DNA from: Glandiceps talaboti
Lineage: Eukaryota > Hemichordata > Enteropneusta > Spengelidae
DNA length: 64,000 bases
Direction: 5' to 3'
NCBI RefSeq assembly: GCF_964340395.1
Contig: NC_135560.1
Location: 5,891,498 to 5,955,497, forward strand
In this document: one piece after another, positions 33,093-44,640 of the stretch
How positions within the stretch are numbered: position 1 is the first letter of the stretch
Layout: each line of letters starts with the position of its first letter
Translations under genes and position numbers: made by a program
The notes under the pieces: model-generated
The model's input: only the letters and a program-made list of their open reading frames with translations
Databases searched by the model: none
Told to the model about the DNA's origin: nothing

Positions 33093-35033
33093 ACAGTTTT
33101 GCGAGTGGACCATACCTATCTGTTAAATACTCTTAAAGCGTTACGATTTGGTAAAAACTTTGTCAAGTGGATTTCAATTTTCTACAATCAGGTGCAAAGT
33201 TGCATTAAAATAAATGCTTTCCTGTCAGACCATCTGCCAGTGAAACGTAGTGTAAGACAAGGATGTCCGCTGTCGGCAATGTTATATGTATTGTCGGCAG
33301 AGCCTTTAAATGCTGCCTTGAAAAATAATCCCAGGATGGTATATCAATCCCTGAGAGTTCACTCTTGTCACTTGTTTATCAGCATGCTGATGATACGACT
33401 CTCACTGTGAGCGACGACGTGTCAATTCACGAGGCATATACAAAGTGTTCTGCAAGTATGGAAAAGCCTCTCGGACAAAGGTCAACCTCGACAAGAGTGA
33501 ACTGTTATGGATTGGTGACAATAGAGGACGTTCTGACTGTCCCTTAAAACTTCGGTCTGATGGAATAGGTATTCTTGGTGTTATGCTTGGTCATCGGCAA
33601 TCCGTACTTGACCAATTTAATTGGTTAGAAAGGATTCCCAAAGTCTGTCATATTCTGTCATATTCGTGGTCACGACGTAATTTGTCATATAAAGGAAAAG
33701 TTTTAATTGTTAATTCATTAATTACCTCTACTTTGTGGTATCGTGCATCAGTAATACCCGTGCCTTCTGACTGTATACAAATGTTAAATAGTAATATCAT
33801 AAACTTTTTGGAGCAATAGACATCGTTATGTTAATTACAATGTTGTTACCGCTGACACTAAAATTGGCGGCCTTAAGCTGACCAATATCAATGACAAAGT
33901 CCAGGCATTACGCCTGAAATGGTTGACCAAATATTTTGATGAAAATTACAATCATAATTTTAAAATTATTTTAAATTACAATATCGATAAGTACTTGAAT
34001 ATTCCTATTGGTGGTGATATCTACAGAATGATTATTCATCCTGGTGCCATTACGTAACTGCTCTCCTTTTTATAAGGAACTTTTTCATGCATGGTCACAA
34101 GTTCTTATGCCAGGCCAGTCAGAGCAGAACCAGTTTCATATGATGAAATTATCAGAGAACCTATATTTAAGAATCAGTTCATTATTGGCCAGGATGAACG
34201 TCCTCTTCCACTATATCACCCGTTAATTGAGGCTGATATTGTTCAGATTAAAGATATTCTCTATGAAGTTATACCTGTTTTTTTTTCTTCCAAAATCTCT
34301 AATTGAATTGTGTTCTGAGCTTTCTGAAAATCGTACAAATAATGACATCATTTTAAATGCTATTCCCAAGAAGTGGCTAGAAATCTTAAAGAAAGAATTC
34401 AAAGAATGTAACGAAGTAGATCCAAATGTCTTTATATTTATAACTAATAGTAAAGATCAAAGAGTGTCTCTCAAGTTACTGAAAGTAAAGAATCTTACAG
34501 CTATTGCTTGTAATTTAAGAAACTCTGTTCCCACTGGTATAAGTCATTGGTCTTCCTTTTTTCCTGATGTTAACTTTATTCGTGTTTGGCCTAATATTTA
34601 TTATAAAATGAAAGAGAATTATTTAGGTGATTTAGACTATTTAATTTGTCATAATGCTGTTTTCACTAATGTTCATCTTCATAAAATAGACAGAACAGTC
34701 AGTCCTATTTGTGAGTTCTGTACATTTTTTCCTGAAGATGTGTATCACCTTTTCGTTTGTTGTCAGTCTATTCAAAACTTGTGGGATTTTGTCTTTGAGT
34801 TAATCTTTAGAATATTGAATATAAAAGGTATTAATGTAAGAGAAAAAGTACTGTTAATATTATTTAGTTATCTTGTTGCAACTGATAAATACCAACAAAC
34901 GCTAATTAACTTATTATTGTCTTTTGCCCGTTTTGTTATAAACAATAGAAGATTGGTTTATAAGATGATTACATGTAAATTTAATATGATTTCAATTAAA
35001 GGATTATTTTTGAATATAATAGAAGCAAAATAA
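33093..35033 (+). pseudogene. Tx1-like LINE RT, last piece
   Basis: Begins RVDHTYLLNTLKALRFG, then RSVRQGCPLSAMLYVLSAEPL, a shift, the catalytic YQHADDTTLTVSDD near 33380, VNLDKSELLWIGDNRG and a C-terminal region identical in order to the copies at 13.1 and 43.1 kb. It ends with a Cys/His segment (ICEFCTFFPEDVYHLFVCCQ) and an open frame from 34227 to 35033. It completes the frame interrupted at 28645. Confidence 0.87.
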
Positions 35034-35349
35034 CAGATGATTTTTTTTGAAACTGTGTTTGCCCAAAATAATGTAATAATAACAATACATGATATGGAAT
35101 TCACGTTTAATATGTAAATATTACACAAGTACATGCCTGTTGTGTTCAATTTCAATCAGTATCTTCATGTTTATGCATCTTGATCCTGAAGCCTGAGCAC
35201 TATGTAGTATGCCATGTTACACTGTAGTGACTAGTTTAGTTCACAATCTGTATTATCTATAACGTAATTAAGAGGGATATTGAAATGTATACTTTTTTAA
35301 CAGGGCAAGCCAGTGGGTCAGTCCTTTTAATAAAAGGGAAAAAAGCGCT
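35034..35349 (+). other. Tx1-like LINE 3' tail and unique DNA
   Basis: AT-rich trailer matching the end of the 44.6-kb copy for its first ~60 bp, then sequence with no feature recognised. Confidence 0.5.
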
Positions 35350-35496
35350 AGAGGGTGTAAACGGAGTAACAGGTTCTGTACATCAGCTCCGGAGAAAAGT
35401 ACGAAGTCCTTGGGATTTCAACACAAAATCCAACTGCAAACCGGTATAGATAAAACATAATGATGGTAAGAGACTTTTAATGCCATTTTTGTCACT

Positions 35497-36357
35497 ATGG
35501 GAATCGGCGTGGAAGAATATAGAGCCAAAATTGGAAGCTTCCTTCCGTCACGCCCTGCATTGCCAAATTCATCGACACGGAAAGCCACAGGAGTAACGCA
35601 TTCCCCGGGTCTGGGAGTTTGCATACTTCGAATTCTGATACTCTGCTTGCAACTTCGCTCCGTAGATGTTGAGCAGAATCCTGGACCTAGATCATCTCAA
35701 AGACAAGCTGAAAAGCAAATCAAATTGACCAGAGATTTTTTGGCAAGAAAATCCTCTATAACACAAAAGATCGTTCACTCCTAACGTCCCAAAATCGGAC
35801 GAGGAGTCGGACTATGAGTATGAACTCGCACCCAGTGAAGTTACAATGGGAGCCTTGCTGAATGAAATGAAAAGAACGAGAACAGACAAATTGATAAACT
35901 CTCAAAGGATCTCAATGTAAAAGTAAAACAACTTTCTGAAGACGTGGTGGGTTTACGTCAAGAGTGTGAAAACGCAAATGAAACTATAGCAGAGATGTCT
36001 GAAGAAAACAAACTCATGAAAAATAAACTGATCAACATGGAACGGGAAATGGACAAACAGCAAGGTCAAATGAGAAGAGACAATTTAATATTCCTTGGAT
36101 TAGAAGAAGATGATGACGAGACATGGGATGATACTGAAAATAAACTCAAATCCTTTAATTCAGACAATCTTGACCTGAATGGTGACGAAATTGAATTTGA
36201 GAGAACACACAGATTGAATAGTGCAAAGTCAAACCCCAAACCCATTATTGCCAAATTTTCAAAGTATAAGCACGTCCTCAAAGCTAGTGCGAAACTGACA
36301 AATACAGAATACAAGATATCTGAGGATTTTTCGCCGATGGTCCGAGAGAAACGCTGA
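35497..36357 (+). pseudogene. LINE ORF1 with hydrophobic leader and 2A motif
   Basis: From ATG 35497 the frame has a hydrophobic stretch (LGVCILRILILCLQL) directly before RSVDVEQNPGP. This leader-then-2A order matches the signal-like 2A leaders described in some LINEs. The frame closes at 35784. After shifts, a coiled-coil and RRM-like part follows (35944-36357) with RRDNLIFLGLEEDDDETW, FERTHRLNSAKSNPKPIIAKF and EDFSPMVREKR. Not translatable as one protein. Confidence 0.78.
35665..35688 (+). other. 2A peptide motif DVEQNPGP
   Basis: Exact match to D-[VI]-E-x-N-P-G-P, in frame with the ATG at 35497 and preceded by a hydrophobic segment. Confidence 0.9.
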
Positions 36358-36699
36358 AAACTTGGCCCGTTCCTGATGAACGCAAGAACGGAAGGCAAGA
36401 CTGCACACCTGAAATATGATAAGTTGAAACTAGATAATGTCATTTTCGTCTATGATAATATTAAGAAAACTATCAGACCGATAAACCAAATATAGGACGG
36501 AGGCCGAAGCCCGAAAAGTGAACAAAATCGGACATCCACACGTGACATACCGAGTCAATAAAACTTTTGTGTATGACCCGGTAAAACAACAAGTTGTCGA
36601 AAAGATAAACAGATACCACTGACGTGGAGGCCAATGCCTGTATGATAACGTCCAACCAGATACGCCGACTGAACATTCTAGTAACTCGAACAATAAACT

Positions 36700-37984
36700 C
36701 AACTTTCTTTACTGGAACGTGCAAGGCTTGAAAAACAAATTTTCTGATTTGAATTTGGTTTCGGATTGTTTATGCTTTGTTGAAACATGGATGAACATGG
36801 GCGATCAACTTACAGTTGATGGTTTTACAAGTGTGAATTGTACTCGTAAAAAGTCTAGCAAGCTCGGCCATAACTCAGGTGGGATATCAAATTATATGAA
36901 AGTAAATCTGGCCTATGACCTTATCAAATTAGATAGTATCTCTGAAAATATTCTTTGGGTACACTTGAAAGCCATTGACGAACACCTGGAAAACTTTCTA
37001 ATTGCTATTGTTTATAAATCACCAAGTGGTTCATCAATTCATTCAAACGAACTAGTCTTTGACACTCTAGAAACTGAGTTAGCATTTTACATGGACAAAT
37101 TTCCGACATACACCTGTTTTATTTGTGTCGATTTTAACGCCCGGACAGGAACTGACCCAGATTTCATAGAAATTGATGATTGTAACCACCTACCTATTGA
37201 TGAAAATTATGAAAGTGATGAGATGTTACCTCTGAGACATAACATCGATAAAAATGTAAATTCTTATGGCCGAGAATTGCTAGATTTTTGCATTTCCACT
37301 GGTTTCAGAATTGTAAATGACAGACTAGATGAACTCAACAATTACTACACTTGTATTACTTCAAACGGCTGCAGTGTTGTAGATTACTTACTTATTCCAC
37401 AAAAGTGTTTTTTATGTGAAAATGTTTAAGATTCAAAGTCGTACAGAATCTGATCATATGCCTATTGAATTCATTATATCTACAGGTAATACAAACACGT
37501 ATCGAAAATGTAAATACGCTACACCCAAATGAACTTGAACACATAAACCAGTTAGATCTTGAGACATCACTGGGTAACTTGAAAGCAGTGTGGAATCAGC
37601 AAAAGGCCGACGTTTATTTGGAAGTATGGAATTCGCCTGCTACTAAACTACTGATTGATCGATTCAATGACTGTCTAACGACGGAACTGATGCTGTGAAC
37701 TGCCTTGACGAAATTTGTAAACATGTGACAAAAGACTTTCGACACCGTGGAGCTATAACAGTAAAGAGGACATCTTGGTTTGACAATGAGTGTATGAATG
37801 CAAAACGATGTCTGCGACAGCATCTAAATTGTTTTAGAAATAATAGAAATACACAAAACTTAAGACATTACCTTGACGCTAAGAAACAGTACACACAATT
37901 TATTAAGTATAAGAAGAAAATTCATAATCAACAAAAAGTAGACAGATTTGTTGTATGTGCAAAAGAAAATAATTTGCGTTAAAC
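36700..37984 (+). pseudogene. LINE no. 3 endonuclease and linker
   Basis: Endonuclease motifs NVQGLKNKFSDL, LCFVETWM, FLIAIVYKSP, CFICVDFNARTG (Gly of GDFNAR changed to Val) and CSVVDYLL run open from 36719 to 37429. A stop splits off the SDHMPIEF end. The linker (37465-37983) includes TSWFDNECMNAKRCLRQHL and YTQFIKYKKKIH. No RT follows. Confidence 0.82.
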
Positions 37985-38184
37985 CACGATCATGACGTCA
38001 TACCATTGAAATCAGAGGTGATTATTTCACAGAGTTCCCTCCTGCCTATAGAGCTAATGCATACCTCCGGGTTATTCTAGAACTACCTCTGGGTTATTCC
38101 TGAATTTACCCTGCTGGGTGAAATCCAGCTGTTATCAGGATGTGAAAAGAATGACATAATGCAGAGAATTGGGAGACAGTAAAT

Positions 38185-38190
38185 TTTATT
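38185..38190 (-). terminator. Polyadenylation signal of the Crypton-type gene
   Basis: AATAAA on the minus strand, 33 nt beyond the TGA stop at 38224-38226. Confidence 0.6.
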
Positions 38191-38223
38191 ATCATGGAAA
38201 TTTTACAGCGTAATCACGTTTTC

Positions 38224-40624
38224 TCATTTTGATAAATTTATTGTAATATTCAGAGTGCACGAATCTTTGCAGGTGTTATTTTTGGAGGACGTTTTCTCTT
38301 CGGATGACAGGCTTATACTTCTTGGCTTTTCGCCAGACGTCTCTCCAAAGTCACTCGGGGGTACAACCCGCTGCATTTTGGCTAGTGGTTCTAGTGCACT
38401 ACCTGAATGAAGAAAATAACAGTAAATAATTTTTTTCAAATATGATACAAGTAAACCACCGTTTTGGTTACAGAAATAAAATGTGTAACTTTTTTTAGTT
38501 TTGTATTTTTACTTATTTGCTAGACATAGCGATTGCACATACTAAAAACTTGTATTATTGGCAGTAGTGTATTCAAATAATGTCAAAGGATTGAAAATAA
38601 TTTGTTTAAAATATTGTATAAGAAATAGTTTAATATTATAGTAATTGTGATTGATAGAAATGTGTTACTTATAAGTTATCGACGTCACTAAGATTGTGAA
38701 CATTTACAATAGGATAGGGTGGACTTTTATTGGAGCGGTCCGAGTTAATAGTGACAAGTAGATAGGGGACATTTCATGATAATTACTAACCCTGTAGAAT
38801 TTTACTGATGTCCTGTTGCTGGTTGTCAGACGTTCGTTTGTAGCTTCTCACAGCATCACTTCTATGACCAGTTTTTTCACAGATAAGTTGCTCATCAATA
38901 TTAGCGTCGAATAATCTGGTGGCCGCTGTAGCTCTCAGAGAATGCTTTGTACGGAATCCTACTAGTCCTGCCTTCTTGCAAAAGCGTGCGACGGTGCCGT
39001 TAAGTGCATTGTGTCCCAAGGCTCGATTGCTGTACCAGCAGGTCGTCACGGTTATACCTTAACACTCCACCAAAACTGGTAGAAAAATAATGGCAAAGCT
39101 TGCGAATTGCAACTACTGATATGATGTTGGCGAATTAATATTTTTCTTAATTGAACGAATCATACAGCAGGTTGTAGATCTCATCAGTGGTTTGTAGAAC
39201 CCCAATTGCATAAAGGGAGAAACACAGTGACGAAATATCCCTACAAAAAGGAGAAACAACCTCGAACGTAATAGAACAGTTCGACTTGCGACTGAAGGCT
39301 GCCAGCAACACCTCGTGAGTTTGGAAAGCATTTGCTACAACATGCATGCACCTGTCTGCAACTCAATACAAAAAGAACTTGACCAATAAGAAATAACTCT
39401 AGGTTTCATGGCAGCATATGTTTGGCGTTTAGCGTAAAAGTTTATAACACACCTGGCATGCAAATAAATTAGCCAATCATTGACAATCTGACAACAAGTA
39501 TCACTGTATGCTGCGCTTTGCCAATAGACCCTTACTCGGCCCTCGAACGATACAATGTTACTCACCATAGTTCGTTGTAGCGTTCGTATAGTCGAATTAT
39601 ACACCTGCGGGGAATCTCGGCATTTTCATAGGCCCTTGTAACTTTTGGTTGAAGTTTTCTGCTCCAAGCCCCCCTGATACGACTTGCTTACATCCTCACT
39701 ATATTGCAAGAATTTGCCACCGAGAGAGTCACTTTTCATCTCGATCTGTGAATTTACGTGGCTCAGGTTTCGGTGTTCTTTTCCGCCACGAAGGGCGAAG
39801 TGCAAACCAAATAAATAAATCTGCGAGTCAAGTAGTGATTGTAGGGTCCAATCTCCAAGCAACTTTCTTTCCCAAAGTATATTTTCTTCACTTATACTGA
39901 TTATCTGCGCTTGTCTCCTGTGCACACCCAAACCCCTTTTGGCTCGCTGTTTCACGACGCAGTCCAGACTTCTTTGTAAATCTCTGAATATAGAGTCATT
40001 CATGAATTTTACATCTCTGACGTTTTCACAAATGTATTTCTGAATAGACATTACTATTTCGTACAAAGTGTTTCCTGGAAAATCTGACCCATCACGTTTC
40101 TTAACTTCTTGAACGAATCTAGCAATGCAAAACTTCATTTCATCGTTTGTCATTTCAGTTATTGATGGTGCGACGACGCTCAGATGCATGCCTTCGCCAT
40201 TTAAAATTCGTCTGTTTCATTCATTACGCCAAGTTTCAAATAGCTGCACTGCCCATTGCAATTTTTTCATGGTATTATTTGGAATGCTGCTTTGTTATAT
40301 TTTTTCCAAATCTGAATCCTCGACTAATGCACCAACACGTAACGTTTCATCGGCATTTTTACTTTGCACACTTTTTTGTAGTTTTACTTGTTTTTCATCG
40401 CATTTTTTATAAGGGCCTGTTCGAGGATTTTTGTCTTTGGAACTTACAGGGTTCTGGTTAGCGTTCTGCAAAATATTAAATTCGTCAAGAAAGCGCTGTG
40501 GTTTTAGAAAAGCCCATGTCGATACTAGATTCACTACTTGACTCTGGCTCTCTGTGCGAGTTTTGAGTAATAAATATATGTCCCCATCTTGGTCGGACAT
40601 CCTACCTGCACCACAGCAAGTCAC
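38224..40624 (-). pseudogene. Spliced Crypton-type tyrosine recombinase gene (DUF3504 type)
   Basis: The minus-strand start is ATG at 40600 (MSDQDGDIYLLLK) or 40624. One frame runs to 39626 through a TAA at 40297 and a TGA near 40216, with IPNNTMKKLQWAVQLFETWR, FVQEVKKRDGSDFPGNTLYE and the first catalytic Arg in FALRGGKEHRNL. After a shift, AYENAEIPRRCIIRLYERYNEL ends at a GTGAGT donor. A later exon (38791-39057) has HSLRATAATRLF and TGHRSDAVRSYKRTS, giving HxxR, His and the Tyr nucleophile. It ends CAGG|GTTAGT, phase 1. A last exon (38224-38402) opens after TTCATTCAG in phase and ends in a stop. The intron structure suggests a host-style gene or an old Crypton; the stops say it is dead unless they are sequencing errors. 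Confidence 0.75.
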
Positions 40625-40659
40625 ACACTGACTCGCTTGATCAGATTTTTGTTCATTTA

Positions 40660-43107
40660 CATTTTTATATTAGAATAAATGAATTAATGTCCAGGTGTGT
40701 GCATTCAACAGGTGATGTGTTGCCCCACACTTCAAGGCCATAGCTAATATGCCTTAAAACAAATACATTATATAACAGTACCAGTACATATTCGGGAACG
40801 ATGTCACGCAGTTTGTAAAACACACCTGTCATTCTACTTATTTTCTTTTTGACCTCTGCTACATGCTGCTTCCAAGACAAGGAATTGTCAATGGCAACCC
40901 CGACAAAGAGACAACTTTGAACCTCTTCTAAAGAGTCTCCCTTCAGTTCAAGAGCACCTGTCATTGACACACTTTTCCTAAGACTTTTAAGGAGTGCAAA
41001 CTTTGTCTTGTTTGCATCAATTGTCAACTTATTGGCATCACACCAGTTAATGACCTCCTTAAAATTTTCACTGATGATGTTTAAGTCAATTATATTTGTA
41101 TTTTCTCTGATCGTGTGAAATAGATTCGAGTCGTCAGCATATAGTCTAAAATCAAAAGCATTAGATGAGTTAGCAATGTCATTTATATAAATCAGAATAA
41201 TGTTGGCCGAAGAATTGAACCTTGGGGAACACCACAAGAAATACGTTGCTGACTAGAGCAAACACTGTTAATGCCAACAAATTGACTCCTCGATGACAAG
41301 TAGCTCTTGAACCAAAGGAGAGGTAGGCCTCTGATACCATAAAACTCGAGCTTGGCAAGCAATATATCGTGGTTTATGGTATCAAGGGCCTTGGAAAAGT
41401 CTAAGAAAATGCCTATAGTGGGGTTGCCATCACCAATTTCCTTCAGGAGATACTGGGATAAGCTTATCAGGGAAAGTTTTGTACTGTATTTCTTTCTAAA
41501 TCTGTATTGGTGCTTGTAGAATAAATCATGATTGTCAAAGAAATTGAGAATTTGTGCATTTACAAGTTTGTCGAATATTTTACTAAAAATCGGTAGAATG
41601 GATATAGGTCTATAATTCCCCTGTCCTCCGGATTTCCTTTTTTGTAAATTGGTAGAACACGAGCAATTTTGAGGTCATCTGGAAATACACCCTTTGTAAA
41701 TGATAAATTGATAAGTGAGCACAGTGGCTTTGCTATTTCTTGTGAAGCATCTTTTGTACGTGTATTATCAAGACCATCGTGGCCGGCCGCCTTCCCAGTA
41801 TCTAGTGAAGAAATCATATCAATGATTCGTGTTCTGTAACAGGTCGAAGGAAAAATGAGAATCCATTTCGACCGTTTAAATATGACATATAATCTGGACC
41901 TGTAGAAATGGCAATCTTCTTTGCTAATTTTTCACCAATATGACTAAAAAAATATTAAAGTAATCGACAATATCAATAGACTGAGTGGCAAATTCTGTAC
42001 TGCCTTCAGATTTTGCAACTATTCGCTTTGGAATATTCAAATTCTGGTGTTTTTGTTGCCCTAAAAGTTCGTATATAATCCCCCACATTTCTTTAGTGTT
42101 GTTCTGTTTTGCCATGAGTAAATTAGAATAATACTGGGTTTTTTTGCTTTTTTCAAAAGGGAAGTCAGTGTATTTCTATATCGTTTGTAGCGAGTATGAA
42201 GCGGTTGCCTAAATTTTGCTTTTACCAACTGGAAGTGAGATCTTCTTTAGTAAACACACTGCTAAAGAATTTATTTAATACTTCAGCTTTTTCTTCGTCT
42301 GTTGTTGCAATTCATTTCTCTGTATGAAGGTCACTGATTCCTGAATGGGTTTTCAGTTTACCGCGCCGTTTGCATATTTATAGAAAGCTTTCGGATTGTT
42401 TTTTACTTCTTTCGCTATATTTTGCTCAAAGTCTCTGACTGCCTTTCTGCATAACCATTTTGCTTGATTTCTTGCCTTAGCATACTCTTTATAATCTTTA
42501 ATATCCCTGGTGGTACAAAACTTCTTGAAAGCATAGTGTTTGGTTTTAACTTTATCCATTGCTGTTTTGGTGAACTACATAGGGTTTCTCTTGGTGGGTG
42601 ATGTCCTGGGTTTAGATTTAGGTATACATGCATCGATAGCCAAGTTCATTTTGTCCATAAAGATACTCCACATTTCTTCAGTGCTTTTATGACCAAGGAT
42701 CTTTTCCCATGAAATCTCAGCAAGTTGTTGTCTCATCCTGTTAAAGTCTCCTTTGTCATAAATGAAATGTTCACGCCCAATTACTGTATCACAGGGGTAA
42801 CAGTTAAACTTAAACTTGAGCACAACATGATGACTCTTGCCAATAGGTGATAGATATTCAATACTGTGTGCCATAGCCTCTTCATTGGTAAGTATCAGGT
42901 CCAAGATGTTTGGTTGACAGTTTGGCCTATAGTGAGTTGGCTCTTGCACATGCTGATATAGAAAACAGTTTCTAAAAGATTCCAAGAGAAGTGCTGCATC
43001 AGTACTTGAGTCACGTGTGGTTGTAAAGTCGGCCCAGTTAATACTTGGAATATTGAAGTCACCAACTATCAGTATATGAGACGCACTAGTAGAAGAGCAA
43101 ATGTGTT
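40660..43107 (-). pseudogene. CR1/Jockey-group LINE remnant, minus strand
   Basis: Minus-strand order: endonuclease end (HILIVGDFNIPSINWAD, NILDLILTNEEAM, SPIGKSHHVVLKFKF), linker (AFKKFCTTRDIKDY), RT start (LDTGKAAGHDGLDNTR), PIYKKGNPEDRG, KLEFYGIRG, ISCGVPQG, the catalytic FRLYADDSNLF and ANKLTIDANKTKF, ending at GLEVWGNTSP near 40670. Many shifts. Both ends are cut: the left next to Tx1-like sequence at 43.11 kb, the right next to the recombinase gene. Confidence 0.84.
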
Positions 43108-44640
43108 CCAGTGAGCAACTTAGGCGTATTGGTGTTATGTTTGGTCATCGGCAATCCGTACTTGACCAATTTAATTGGTTAGAAAGGATTCCCAAAGTCT
43201 GTCATATTCTAAAGTCCTGGTCACGACGTAATTTGTCATATGAAGGAAAAGTTGTAATTGTTAATTCATTAATTACCTCTACTTTGTGGTATCGTGCATC
43301 AGTAATACCCGTGCCTTTTGAGTGTAAACAAATGTTGAATAGTAGTAATATCAATTTATTTTGGAGTAATAGACATCATTATGTTAATTACAATGTTGTT
43401 ACCTCTGACATTGAAAATGGCGGCCTTAAGCTGACCAATATCAATGACAAAGTCCAGGCATTACGCCTGAAATGGTTGACCAAATATTTTGATGAAAATT
43501 ACAATCATCAGTTTAAACTCTTTTTAAATTACAATATCGATAAGTACTTGAATATTCCTATTGGCGGTGATATCTTCAGAATGATTATTCATTTTTGGTG
43601 CCATTACGTAACTGCTCTCCTTTTTATAAGGAACTTTTTTCATGCATGGTCACGAGTTCTAATGCCAGTCAGAGCAGAACCAGTTTCATATGATGAAATT
43701 ATCATCAGAGAACCTATATTTAAGAATCCGTTCATTATTGACCAGGATGAACGCCCTCTTCCGCTATATCACCAGTTCATTGAGGCTGATATTGTTCAGA
43801 TTAAAGACATTCTCTCTGAAGTTATACCTGGTTTCTTTCCTCCAAATGCTCTAATTGAATTATGTTCTGAGTTTTCTGAAAATCGTACAAATAATGACAT
43901 TGTCAATAAGTATAACATCATTTGAAATGCTATTCCCAGGAAGTGGTTTGAAATCTTAAAGAAGGAATTCAAAGAATGTAAGTAGATTCAAATGTCTCTA
44001 TATTTATAACTAATAGTAAAGATCAAAGAGTGTCTCTCAAGTTGCTGAAAGTAAAGAATCTTACAGTTATTGCTTGTAATTTAAGAAACTCTGTTCCCAC
44101 TGGTATTCATCACTATGCATTGGTCTTCTTTTTTTACTGATGTTAACTTTACTCGTGTTTGGCCTAATATTTATGTTAGAATGAAAGAGATCTATTGAGG
44201 TGATTTAGACTATTTAATCTGCCATAATGCTATTTTCACTAATGTCCGTCTTCATAAAATAGGCGGAGCAGTCAGTCCTATGTGTGAGTTCTGTACATCT
44301 TTTCCTGAAGATGTGTATCACCTTTTCGTTTTTTGTCAGTCTATTCAAAACTTGTGGGATTTTGTCTTTGATTTAATCTTTAGAATATTGAATATAAAAG
44401 GTATTAATGTAAGAGAAAAGGTACTGTTAATGTTAGTTATCTTGTTGCAACTGATAAATACCAACAAACGCTAATTAACATATTATTGTCTTTTGCCCGT
44501 TTTGTTATACACAATAGAAGATTGGTTTATAAGAGTGCACGTGAAATTAATATGATTTCCTTCTTTAAGTATAAATTAAAGCAGAGTTATTTTTGAATAT
44601 AATAGAAGCAAGATAATAGATGATATATTTCTTTTTGAAT
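43108..44640 (+). pseudogene. Tx1-like LINE RT fragment C
   Basis: Begins directly in RT (IGVMFGHRQSVLDQFNWLERIPK) and follows the 33.6-35.0-kb copy very closely, open to 43922. It then has shifts and a small deletion near 43.98 kb, the Cys/His segment MCEFCTSFPEDVYHLF, and the same tail. A 5'-truncated copy, more recent than fragment A judging by similarity to the nested host. Confidence 0.87.

Larger units (their letters stand above)
18890..35150 (+). mobile_element. Tx1-like LINE, host of nested insertions
   Basis: In order: a short 5' leader, two ORF1 copies, an LTR-like insert, endonuclease, and RT in three pieces (22680-22917, 28289-28645, 33093-35033), with a 3' tail to about 35.1 kb. 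The pieces join in the right protein order once two inserted LINEs (22918-28276 and 28646-33092) are set aside. The 3' tail (TTGAATATAATAGAAGCAA) matches the end of the copy at 44.6 kb. About 14 codons before the FDRVDH-type motif are missing at the second break. Confidence 0.8.
35350..37984 (+). mobile_element. 2A-bearing LINE no. 3, lacking RT
   Basis: ORF1 with 2A motif and RRM-like region, endonuclease and linker are present. Sequence similarity stops at about 37984, before RT. Loss of the 3' half is unusual for a LINE, which normally loses its 5' end, so a later deletion is likely. Confidence 0.75.
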
